Source of the DNA: Syntrophomonas sp. UBA5314
GTDB taxonomy: Bacteria; Bacillota; Syntrophomonadia; Syntrophomonadales; Syntrophomonadaceae
DNA: 29,639 nucleotides
NCBI GenBank assembly: GCA_002410325.1
Contig: DHRK01000066.1
Coordinates: forward strand, 94,477 to 124,115
Direction: 5' to 3'
The translations under genes and the position numbers were made by a program. A model generated the notes under the pieces. It was given only the letters and a program-made list of their open reading frames with translations, searched no databases and was not told the DNA's origin. Below, piece by piece: positions 1 through 7,476 of this stretch (positions are counted from its first letter, which is position 1; each line of letters starts with the position of its first letter).

Positions 1-38
1 AAAAAGAACCGTCCCCTCTGCTTTTTTTTATTTTTTAG
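1..38. repeat. Possible edge of a dispersed repeat / T-rich 3' flank of the tetR gene
   Basis: The first 38 bases carry AAGAACCGTCCCCTCTG followed by a T-rich run. A GGGGACGGTTCTT-type string (the reverse complement) is, from general recollection, a frequently dispersed intergenic motif in clostridial genomes, but no second copy is visible in this window. On the minus strand it lies just after the tetR stop codon. No convincing terminator hairpin can be folded from what is visible. Low confidence. Confidence 0.25.
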
Positions 39-629
39 CTAAGCTTTCTTTAATCCATTCATAATAAAGTCGGCATACTGTACGGACAGCAACTCCGGGT
101 CCATTTGCCAATCTTCCATAACCAGGGGAAACCAGAAGGCGGCCAGGGTATGCAGGATGGAGAAGCTAAGCATATGTAAATCCAGGTCAGACCTGAGTTC
201 GCCCCTTTCTATCCCTTCCACCAGCAGGCTTTGCATGCGCTTCAATTTGTCTTTGCGCATAGCCATAGCCCATTCCATGAGCTCTTTATCAGGGGTTTCC
301 GCTTCTCCAAAAAGCACCTTGGTCAACTCCCGGTTCTCTAAGCAAAAGCGTATATGGGCCTCGCACATAAGCCTCAGCCTTGTGCTCATAGACATTTGAT
401 CGGTCCTCTGGTTCTCCATCCTGCGGAAATAAACCTGCAGGCTGTCCTCCATCATGCTCTGAAAGAGGTGCAGTTTGCTGTCAAAGTACTCGTAAATGGT
501 TCCCTTGCCTATTCCGGCGGCCTGGGCGATTTCTTCCATACGGGTATTGTGATAACCCTTTTGGGAAAATACTTGAATGGCCGCTTCTATTATAATCTCC
601 CGCTTGCCTTTGCCCCTTTTACTTGCCAC
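39..629 (-). CDS. TetR/AcrR-family transcriptional regulator of the adjacent RND efflux genes
   Basis: A protein of about 196 aa with a typical N-terminal TetR helix-turn-helix in roughly the first 60 residues (AAIQVFSQKGY, then EEIAQAAGIGKGTIYEYF with the usual G-x-IY-x-YF signature). The variable helical C-terminal half would bind the inducing ligand. An ATG exists at 635, but the ribosome binding site GGGGAGG would then be only 1-2 nt away; the GTG at 629 gives a normal spacing of about 7 nt, so it is preferred. The gene follows the RND pump by about 45 nt on the same strand and is probably the last gene of that operon, giving autoregulation through the adaptor promoter. Two similar inverted repeats at 5007-5022 and 6334-6349 are its likely operators. 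The class is clear; the link to these operators is inference. Confidence 0.9.
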   Translation of the reverse strand: MASKRGKGKREIIIEAAIQVFSQKGYHNTRMEEIAQAAGIGKGTIYEYFDSKLHLFQSMMEDSLQVYFRRMENQRTDQMSMSTRLRLMCEAHIRFCLENRELTKVLFGEAETPDKELMEWAMAMRKDKLKRMQSLLVEGIERGELRSDLDLHMLSFSILHTLAAFWFPLVMEDWQMDPELLSVQYADFIMNGLKKA

Positions 630-674
630 AGCCATACCTCCCCATCTATTCTAGATCCTGGCTTCAGGATCTGT

Positions 675-3600
675 TTAGGCTTCTGTTTCCGGTAAAGTTT
701 CGATGGCCTCTACAGGCTTGGCTTTTCTTTCTTTTCTGGCCTTCCGGCGGGCTCTGAACTTGTCGAGCCGGTCATCCAATAGGCTGTACATCACCGGAAC
801 CAAAAGCAGGGTTACAAAAGTGGAGACGGTCAGGCCTCCTATAATGGTGATGGCCAGGGGCGCCTCCGACTCGCCGCCTTCGCCCAGGCCCAGGGCCAGG
901 GGAAACATGGCCAGGATGGTGGCCAGCGCGGTCATCAGGATCGGCCGCAGCCTGACCCGGCCGGCTTCCATAATGGCCAGATCGCGCTCCATGCCCCGCT
1001 CACGCAATTGCTGCAAGTAGTCCACATATACTATGGCATTGGCCACCACTATACCGACCAGCATGATGATCCCGATGAAGGATGATACGTTCAAGGTCTT
1101 GCCGGTGATGAGCAGGGCCAGAATAACCCCGACAAAGGCGGTCGGAACGGAAAACATGATAATAAAGGGATTGAAGAACGACTCATAGAGCACCGCCATT
1201 ACCCCGTACACCAGGACTATGGCCAGCAGCAAAGCGGTGGCCAAACTGGTGAAGCTGTCGATCATGTCCTGGTTCTGCCCGCCGTATTCAATGTTGTAGC
1301 CATTGGGCAGGATGAGCTTCTGCCCCAGCTCGGTTTTAATATCGGCCATAACCGAATTCAAATCGCGGTCCAGCAAGTCGCCTTCAATGACCACCTGACG
1401 GACTTTATCTATGCGTCTGATCTCAACCGGTCCCGGTTCCATGCGAAACTCCGCTACCTGGGAAAGCTGCACCGGCACGCCCTTGGCAGTGAGGATGTTT
1501 ATGCTGCCCAGGTTCTCCAGATTGACCTCCTGATCCGGCGCGTAGAGGACGCGTACATCTACTTCTTCGCCCTCCACCCGGTAGCGGGTGGAAACCGTTC
1601 CCTGCATGGCATTTTTGACCTCGCTGGAGATCTGGCCCGGAGTCAATCCATAGACAGCGGCCCGCTGCCGGTCCACTTTAATCTGGATTTCCGGGCTTCC
1701 ATCCTGCATGCTGGATCTTATTTCCCTGGTGCCGGGCACACTCTTCATAATTTCTACCGCCTGTTTGGAAAGCGCGCTTAACTGATCCAGGTCATCCCCT
1801 TTGATCTGGACGCTTATGGAAGCGGAAGAACCGGAGCTGCCGGTCATCTGGCTGGAAACGCTGACCTTGATCTTGGCACCCGGGACATCGGCCAGTCGCT
1901 GCCTTATATCTTCCGTCACCTGTTCCACACTGCGCTTGCGGTCGCTTAAGGGAACCAATTTAATCGCAATGGACGCCTTGTCACCCTGGCTGCTGCTGCC
2001 GGTAGCCAGCATGTTGCCCGTGCTGCCGACACTGGTGAATATGGTGTTAACTTCAGGAACCTCGTGGATCTTACTTTCAACCTGGCTCACCAGTTTATCG
2101 GTGTCAGCCAGCAGGCTCCCTTTGTCGGTCTCTATAGTTATGGCAATATCCCCGGAGTCCATCGAAGCCATAAATTCAGCCCCCACCAGGGGGATTACGC
2201 ATATCGAGGCCACCATCAAAACAGCCACGATGGACACCACCCGGCGGCGGTGCCCCAGCGACCAGCGCAGCAGTTCCTTATACTTCTCACCCAGGCTGTC
2301 CAGCCAGCCCCCGAAACCGTCCACTATTTTGGCCAGGCGACGGCTGCCCAGGTGGCTGGGATGCATAGCCCGGTCGGTCAAGAGGCGGGAGGACATCAAC
2401 GGGATGATGGTCAGGGATACAATCAGCGAACAGAATATGGCAAAGCTTACCGTCAGGGCCAGGGGTTTGAAAAGGATGCCGGCCAGCCCGTCCGCAAAAG
2501 CTATGGGGGCAAATACCGCCAAAATGGTCATGGTTGAAGCGATAACCGCGTTGCCCACCTCGGAGGCCCCGTTCAAAGCCGCTTCAATCAATCCTTCGCC
2601 TTCACTGCGATGGCGGAAGATGTTTTCAAACACCACGATGGAATCGTCTACCATTCGCCCGATACCCAGGGCCAGACCGCCCATGGTTATAACATTCAAG
2701 GTCTCATTGTTAAAATATAAAAGAATGAAGGTGGATATGATGGATATGGGAATAGCCGTAAAAACAATGACTGTGCTGCGGGCGTTGCGTAGGAACAGGT
2801 AAAGAATTAAAATGGCCAGGAGCGAGCCTTCCAGCATCATCCGCTGGGTGGAGCTGAGAGTCTGTCTGATAAAGGTGGACTGGTCATAAACCACCTTGAT
2901 GTCCAGGTCTTTGCCATACTGCTGCTTGATGGCCTCCAGCTCCGCCTGGACGGATTCGCAGGCCTTGACCGTGTTGGCGCTGCTCTGCTTCATGCAGTGT
3001 ATGCCTACCGCCGCTCCCCCGTCCACCCGGGTGATCTGGGTGTCGTCCTTGTACCCGTCGGTAATTTCGGCCAGGTCGGAAAGGAAAATGGTATTGCCGG
3101 TGCTGGTGGTTATGGCGACATTTTTGATGTCATCCACCGATTTGAACTGCTGCAGGTTGCGGACATAATACTCGCCGGAGCCTTCCTGCACCTTGCCGGC
3201 CGAAACATTAAAGTTTTCCGCGGCCAGGACCTGGTTGATCTGCCCCAGACTCAAACCGTAGTTCTCCAACCGGGTGCGGTTTATCTTTACCTTGACCTCC
3301 CGCTCCAGTCCCCCGGTAATGTAAACCGATGCGATCTCCGGCACCCGGCTCAGGCGCGGTTCGATCACGTCATCGGCAAAGGACTGCAGTTGGGCCAGGG
3401 TCATGTCCTGGCCGCTGATGCCGATCTGGATGATAGGCATCATGGTGGGGTCCATTTTATATACGGTGGGCTTATCCGCCCCGGAAGGCAGGTACTGTTC
3501 CACCATGCTGGTCTTTTCACGGATATCATTCACCGCCGTGTCCATATTGGTTCCCCAGTTGTAGCGGATGATAATCAGCGAAGAACCGGCTGATGATCGG

Positions 3601-3845
3601 GAATCTATTTGTTTGACATTGGAGAGGGTGCTCAGGGTGCTTTCCAGGGGCTTGCTTACCTGGGACTCCACCTCTTCCGGACCGGCGCCGGAATAGCTGG
3701 TTATGACCGCGGCGATAGGCAGTTTCATGTCCGGATACAGGTCTACCGACAGTTTGGAAAAGGTAAACATGCCCAGGATCAAGATAATGCTGAGGATTAT
3801 TATCATACTTACAGGACGCTTGACCGCCAGGTTTACAATTTTCAT
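675..3845 (-). CDS. RND-family efflux pump inner-membrane subunit (AcrB/SwrC-like)
   Basis: A 1056-aa protein of normal length for hydrophobe/amphiphile RND pumps. The layout is classic: N-terminal transmembrane helix (about 10-30), a large extracytoplasmic loop, a helix block around 335-500, a second loop, and a final helix block around 860-1030 followed by a Lys/Arg-rich cytoplasmic tail. The paired acidic residues of TM4 are present (MVDDSIVV, D400 and D401), as expected for the proton relay. At the TM10 position where AcrB has Lys940-Asn941, this protein reads VVANAIVYVDY (A935-N936), so the lysine is missing. The start codon directly abuts the adaptor stop codon (3846), so the two are co-transcribed and probably translationally coupled, with GGAGG about 10 nt upstream. 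Export of drugs, detergents or a surfactant is plausible; the substrate cannot be read from the sequence. Confidence 0.95.
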   Translation of the reverse strand: MKIVNLAVKRPVSMIIILSIILILGMFTFSKLSVDLYPDMKLPIAAVITSYSGAGPEEVESQVSKPLESTLSTLSNVKQIDSRSSAGSSLIIIRYNWGTNMDTAVNDIREKTSMVEQYLPSGADKPTVYKMDPTMMPIIQIGISGQDMTLAQLQSFADDVIEPRLSRVPEIASVYITGGLEREVKVKINRTRLENYGLSLGQINQVLAAENFNVSAGKVQEGSGEYYVRNLQQFKSVDDIKNVAITTSTGNTIFLSDLAEITDGYKDDTQITRVDGGAAVGIHCMKQSSANTVKACESVQAELEAIKQQYGKDLDIKVVYDQSTFIRQTLSSTQRMMLEGSLLAILILYLFLRNARSTVIVFTAIPISIISTFILLYFNNETLNVITMGGLALGIGRMVDDSIVVFENIFRHRSEGEGLIEAALNGASEVGNAVIASTMTILAVFAPIAFADGLAGILFKPLALTVSFAIFCSLIVSLTIIPLMSSRLLTDRAMHPSHLGSRRLAKIVDGFGGWLDSLGEKYKELLRWSLGHRRRVVSIVAVLMVASICVIPLVGAEFMASMDSGDIAITIETDKGSLLADTDKLVSQVESKIHEVPEVNTIFTSVGSTGNMLATGSSSQGDKASIAIKLVPLSDRKRSVEQVTEDIRQRLADVPGAKIKVSVSSQMTGSSGSSASISVQIKGDDLDQLSALSKQAVEIMKSVPGTREIRSSMQDGSPEIQIKVDRQRAAVYGLTPGQISSEVKNAMQGTVSTRYRVEGEEVDVRVLYAPDQEVNLENLGSINILTAKGVPVQLSQVAEFRMEPGPVEIRRIDKVRQVVIEGDLLDRDLNSVMADIKTELGQKLILPNGYNIEYGGQNQDMIDSFTSLATALLLAIVLVYGVMAVLYESFFNPFIIMFSVPTAFVGVILALLITGKTLNVSSFIGIIMLVGIVVANAIVYVDYLQQLRERGMERDLAIMEAGRVRLRPILMTALATILAMFPLALGLGEGGESEAPLAITIIGGLTVSTFVTLLLVPVMYSLLDDRLDKFRARRKARKERKAKPVEAIETLPETEA

Positions 3846-4976
3846 TTATTCAGCACCTCCGGCAATTACTTTGACCAGAGCGCCATCCTGCACTATGGTG
3901 TTGCCTTTAGTAATTACCACCTGTCCTTCGCTAAGGCCTTTGACTATCTCCACATATTCATCGTTTTTCAGACCGATTTCCACGTCGACTTCCCGGGCCC
4001 GGCTGTTCTCATCAACCACATAAACCAGCATCCGGCCGCTTCGGGGAACTACCGCATTTACCGGCACCACCAGAACCCCGCTCTTGCTCTGGGTATTGAC
4101 CGTAACTTCAGCAAACATGCCCGATCTTATCCGGGCATCCTGGTTAGGCAGAGCCACCTTTACGGTATAATTCTTTTTCGCGGGATCGGGAACCGTGGAT
4201 ATGGAAACCACCTGGCCGGTAAAAGGCTGGCTGTCCACCGCCTTTACCAAAACTTTAACCTGGTCGGCCTCTTTAACGTAGCTGATTTCACTTTCATTAA
4301 CCAGAACACTGGCCTCTAATTCGGTCGAGTTGGTAATGATAAGCGCTGCCGAAGAAGGGCTGCTGTTGTCACCGAGGGATAGGGCAACGTTTCCAACCAC
4401 TCCATTGATGGGTGAGCTGAGTGTACAATGACCGATGTTGGTTTGGGCCTGCTGCAGGTTGGCCTGGGCCTGCTCCAGAGCAGCGTCAGCAGCTCCGGCC
4501 GCCAGTACATCATAGGCGGCTTTGGCCTGCTCCAGGGCCTGATCGGTAATCGCCCCGGCGTCATGCAGGGTTTTGGCGCGCTCGTAGGCCACCCGGGCCT
4601 GTTCTTTATTCACATCGGCGGCCCGTTTATTGGCTTCCGCTACCCCTACCGCGGCCTGGGCAATGCCAACCGCCGCTTCATAATCGCTGCTGTCCAGGGT
4701 CATCAGCGTCTGCCCGGCCGACACAACATCGCCCGGTTTGACATGAATAGCGGTGACCCGCGCCGCTACTTTTGGCATTATGGCGGTTTCATTGGAGCCG
4801 CGCAGCATGCCGGAATAGCGGACGTTTTTAGTAATGTCGCGCTTCTCCACTTGAACCGCACTAACTGCCTGCTCCGTCTCTTTATTAGCCTGCTGTTTGC
4901 CCGAACAGGATGATACCAGCAAAGAAGCCGATAAAAGCACAATCAGCAGAAAAGTCAGGCTTTTCTCCTTTACCAC
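3846..4976 (-). CDS. RND efflux periplasmic adaptor (membrane fusion protein), predicted lipoprotein
   Basis: Membrane-fusion subunit of the pump. The reading frame opens to an ATG at 5024, but that would run through the promoter/operator region. The GTG at 4976 has a strong GGGGAGGG site 6 nt upstream and starts a clean lipoprotein signal peptide (VKEKSLTF..., lipobox VSSC), so 377 aa is preferred. The family order is visible: a biotinyl-lipoyl-like half motif (VTAIHVKPGDVVSAGQTLMTL), an alanine- and glutamine-rich alpha-helical hairpin (EQAKAAYDVLAAG through LEQAQANLQQAQTN), the second lipoyl half (CTLSSPINGVVGNVALSLG), then beta-barrel and membrane-proximal domains (VVPVNAVVP, VVITKGNTIVQDGALV). 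It abuts the RND gene. Expression probably starts at the promoter at 5033-5062. Confidence 0.93.
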   Translation of the reverse strand: MVKEKSLTFLLIVLLSASLLVSSCSGKQQANKETEQAVSAVQVEKRDITKNVRYSGMLRGSNETAIMPKVAARVTAIHVKPGDVVSAGQTLMTLDSSDYEAAVGIAQAAVGVAEANKRAADVNKEQARVAYERAKTLHDAGAITDQALEQAKAAYDVLAAGAADAALEQAQANLQQAQTNIGHCTLSSPINGVVGNVALSLGDNSSPSSAALIITNSTELEASVLVNESEISYVKEADQVKVLVKAVDSQPFTGQVVSISTVPDPAKKNYTVKVALPNQDARIRSGMFAEVTVNTQSKSGVLVVPVNAVVPRSGRMLVYVVDENSRAREVDVEIGLKNDEYVEIVKGLSEGQVVITKGNTIVQDGALVKVIAGGAE

Positions 4977-5006
4977 AAAAGACCCTCCCCAATATGTATT
5001 ATGTCC

Positions 5007-5022
5007 GACCGACTGGTTGGTC
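5007..5022. promoter_or_regulatory. Putative TetR operator at the adaptor-RND-tetR promoter
   Basis: On the + strand, GACCGAC and TTGGTC-type arms flank a central TG pair. Read on the minus strand it is GACCAAC-CA-GTCGGTC, an inverted repeat of 7-nt arms with one mismatch. It starts about 10 nt downstream of the -10 box at 5033-5038, so a bound repressor would cover the transcription start. A closely similar repeat lies at 6334-6349 in the tolC promoter. Assignment to the TetR protein is inference. Confidence 0.65.
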
Positions 5023-5032
5023 AATTGATAAT

Positions 5033-5062
5033 ATTATAGCTCTCCTTTGTATAAAACGGCAA
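5033..5062 (-). promoter_or_regulatory. Sigma-A-type promoter for adaptor-RND-tetR
   Basis: Minus strand: -35 TTGCCG (5057-5062), 18-nt spacer, consensus -10 TATAAT (5033-5038). The predicted start falls near 5026, immediately before the inverted repeat at 5007-5022 and about 50 nt upstream of the GTG start at 4976. The 4977-5197 gap otherwise holds only a small CTTTAC/GTAAAG hairpin (5140-5156) downstream of tolC. Confidence 0.65.
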
Positions 5063-5197
5063 TACTTTGATTTTAAGGAAAATACGAGATGAATCTAAAT
5101 AGCAATAGCAGCCCCCAGAATAAACAATGAGGACGTATCCTTTACCGGAAGTAAAGTAACGCCCCCTTATAAAAGACAGTTTAGAATCCAGTATCTT

Positions 5198-6283
5198 TTA
5201 GCTGCCCGCTGCCCACGGTTTTTCAAAGGCAACGCCCAACAGGTTGTTTGTATATTTGGAATCGTTGATGCTCATGTTCATATTGGCCAAACTCACTTCG
5301 GCCGCCAGGACATCGTTTTGAGTAGCAATCCCCACGTCATACATCAGCTTCTTGACCCGGTAGGCTTCAGCCAGAGCTTTCTGACTGGCCAGCAGTTGTT
5401 TATATGATTGGTTTAAATTATCGACTTGATAAAAGAGCGATTCGATGGTCGTAGCCAGAGTCTTTTCCGTGCTTTGAACCGTAAGTTGAGACTTATCCGC
5501 CGACAGCGACGCCGACTGATAATCATAGTAGCTCTTGCCCGGTGTAGCTAATACACCGTTCGCCGCATTCTGCGCTATAAGGGCGCTTTGCTGAGCTGTC
5601 CAGAGGCTCGGATTACTGGTTATAGCCTGACTGATCTCAATACTCAGGGAGTTCTTGTTAATTGCTTTATAATCCGGAACCTCCTCACTTAACTCCGGTC
5701 GGTCGTCTCGATTTAGTCCTACCGCTACATTGAATAGACTGTATGCATTGGTCAGTGTATTTTGAGCGCTTTCCAAGGCCGTTTTGGCCTGGGCGTTGGT
5801 AGACTCGGCGCTTAAAACCGTAGCATTGGTGCCAAGTCCCACTCCCGCATTAAGCCTGGCAATACCCAAATCCTGCTGGCTCTTCTTGTAGGATAGTTCG
5901 GCCACCGCCAGGTGCTCCTCATACTTCTTCACATCCCAGTACTTTTTAGTCACGTCATAGGCAACTTTATCTTTGGTTTGATCATACGTCGTATACGCGG
6001 TCTGAACGGCCAGATTGGCTGAATTGGCATTCGCAGCCTGCACATAGGTAATAGTAGTCGTCTGCAAAGAGTTATAAGTGGATTCTTGCGTATTTTCGGC
6101 CGACTCAATGTCGAGGGTGGCCTTCCGAAGGTCTACACTGTTGTTGTATCCCCTTTTAATGGCATCATCAAGGGTCAGAGTAACCGTGTTGTCCTTGGCC
6201 ATCACCGGGGCTGATATAAGGAATATCATACAGAAGGCAAGGATAATGGCGATTTTTACTTTATGTTTGCTTTTTTTCCTCAT
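5198..6283 (-). CDS. TolC-like outer membrane efflux family protein, short form
   Basis: A 361-aa protein with a signal peptide (positively charged start, hydrophobic core, cleavage near SAPVMAKD) and two OEP-type helical repeats: LTLDDAIKRGYNNSVDLRKA at about 36-55, and a second starting near SLSIEISQAITSNPSLWTAQQ. It ends each repeat with the family's long heptad-like helices (for example LLASQKALAEAYRVKKLMYDVG and QNDVLAAEVSLANMN). Canonical TolC proteins are about 430-490 aa. Here the stretches between the paired helices where barrel strands should be (NSLQTTTITYVQAANANSANL and the region after NGVLATPGKSYYDYQ) are only about 20-25 residues, so a normal membrane beta-barrel may be missing. 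It lies upstream of the adaptor/RND pair on the same strand with its own promoter and a matching operator. Membership of the family is secure; location in an outer membrane is not. Confidence 0.85.
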   Translation of the reverse strand: MRKKSKHKVKIAIILAFCMIFLISAPVMAKDNTVTLTLDDAIKRGYNNSVDLRKATLDIESAENTQESTYNSLQTTTITYVQAANANSANLAVQTAYTTYDQTKDKVAYDVTKKYWDVKKYEEHLAVAELSYKKSQQDLGIARLNAGVGLGTNATVLSAESTNAQAKTALESAQNTLTNAYSLFNVAVGLNRDDRPELSEEVPDYKAINKNSLSIEISQAITSNPSLWTAQQSALIAQNAANGVLATPGKSYYDYQSASLSADKSQLTVQSTEKTLATTIESLFYQVDNLNQSYKQLLASQKALAEAYRVKKLMYDVGIATQNDVLAAEVSLANMNMSINDSKYTNNLLGVAFEKPWAAGS

Positions 6284-6321
6284 AGTAAATAACCTCTCCA
6301 GTATTTAGTATTATTGTTCCT

Positions 6322-6351
6322 AGTATATGGCGGAACTGACCAGTCAGTCAA
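6322..6351 (-). promoter_or_regulatory. Sigma-A-type promoter of the tolC-like gene overlapped by a TetR-type operator
   Basis: Minus strand: -35 TTGACT (6346-6351), 18-nt spacer, -10 TATACT (6322-6327). An inverted repeat AACTGAC-CA-GTCAGTC (6334-6349, + strand) fills the spacer and overlaps the -35 box. It shares the layout nACnnAC-CA-GTnnGTn with the repeat at 5007-5022. The rest of the 6284-6514 gap shows nothing else that can be supported. Confidence 0.65.
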
Positions 6352-6514
6352 GAATGACTGTGCTTATTTTTCTTGTCGATTCCATTCCTTCTATTTTATT
6401 CTAACCAATATACTCGGCAATCTTTTAAGATAAATGTGTAAAAGTTGTATAAACATCTTCCTCAACAGTAAGATGCTGTGTGGGGTATCTGCCAAAATCT
6501 ATTCAAGCCCTGGA

Positions 6515-7429
6515 CTACTTAATACTTACGGTTTGATTTTCAGGATCCCAACTGGCTGTCTCACCCAGAGTCTTTGCCAGCAACGCAACCGGCAAACAGA
6601 TCCGCCCGTTGACAATTTCGGGAGCGGCATCAAGGGTAATTGCCACACCGTTAAACAGTATGGTATTACTGCCTACCTGCACCTGGACCAGCTTCTGCCC
6701 CTTCATCAGGGTTGCCGTCTGCCTTTCCTGATCCCAGATTATTCCGGAATCGGAGATTCCCAACGCCAATGCCGCATAATATAAAGGTATGAAAGTTCTG
6801 CCGTCTTTTATGTAGGGGGAAACATCCATGGCAGTCTCTGCGCCATTGAGAAAAAAGCTATTCTTTCCGATTTCAAAGCTGCCCTCGGCATTCTGTTCAC
6901 TTGGAGCAGGTGTAACCACCCCGCCAATTGTAACCCGGCCGGCCGGAACCTGGATAGACATTTCCGCCCCTGCCCCGGCACCGGACCAATCGATGGCACT
7001 GCCTCCCACCTTAAGAGTCACGTCCCCTTCCGGTACCGTACGATCCAGGGTAAGCAAGACCCTATCGAAATTTATGGTACTGGCTACAGTTGATGATTGT
7101 ATTACGGGAATCGTCAACTGGTCGTTGGCGGGTTCATTCAATATGGCGCCCGCCATATCCAGTTTGAGATCCCCCGACACGGTGATCTCAGGTTTACCGA
7201 CAAAGCTAACTCCGGCGGGGCATTTAATGATCAAGCGCCCTTGATACCCCAAAGGACGCGCGGTAAATGCTCCGGGGCCGCCTTCGGAGATGGTAAAGCT
7301 TATCCCGTTCGGAACTGCTTGCTGGTTTGAGTTGCTATCAACCGCCCATGCTGTCTGGCTGCCAGTTGATAAAACAACAGTCATTACAATAGCAACAACG
7401 AGTTTATATATATAACGAATTAGAGACAA
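6515..7429 (-). CDS. Secreted protein: one surface module plus C-terminal stalk (copper amine oxidase N-like) domain
   Basis: A 304-aa exported protein. The start is a TTG at 7429 with AGGAGGGG 5 nt upstream; the signal peptide ends near QTAWAVDS. Residues of about 45-165 form one beta-rich module (ISFTISEGGPGAF, CPAGVSFVGKPEITVSGDLKLD, then LTLDRTVPEGDVTLKVGGSAIDW). Residues of about 185-304 are a stalk domain: two copies of the pattern xxxVNGxxxxLDxAPxIxxGRTxxPL, and an end reading ASWDPENQTVSIK. The whole protein is collinear with residues of about 495-781 of the protein at 10905-13250, as if it were a cut-down paralogue. It follows the 493-aa gene by 47 nt with no visible terminator, so both are probably one transcript. 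The function is likely structural or ligand-binding at the cell surface; copper oxidase activity is not implied. Confidence 0.85.
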   Translation of the reverse strand: MSLIRYIYKLVVAIVMTVVLSTGSQTAWAVDSNSNQQAVPNGISFTISEGGPGAFTARPLGYQGRLIIKCPAGVSFVGKPEITVSGDLKLDMAGAILNEPANDQLTIPVIQSSTVASTINFDRVLLTLDRTVPEGDVTLKVGGSAIDWSGAGAGAEMSIQVPAGRVTIGGVVTPAPSEQNAEGSFEIGKNSFFLNGAETAMDVSPYIKDGRTFIPLYYAALALGISDSGIIWDQERQTATLMKGQKLVQVQVGSNTILFNGVAITLDAAPEIVNGRICLPVALLAKTLGETASWDPENQTVSIK

Positions 7430-7476
7430 GAATACCCCTCCTAAGATCCTTTAAAAACATTATTTTTTAATCAAAG

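Noticed and set aside
1801..2802. A 333-codon plus-strand reading frame opposite the RND gene
   Set aside because: It is antisense to a clearly conserved gene, has a skewed low-complexity composition, and has no ribosome binding site.
3609..4319. A 236-codon plus-strand reading frame spanning the RND/adaptor junction
   Set aside because: It crosses two real genes on the opposite strand and resembles no protein family.
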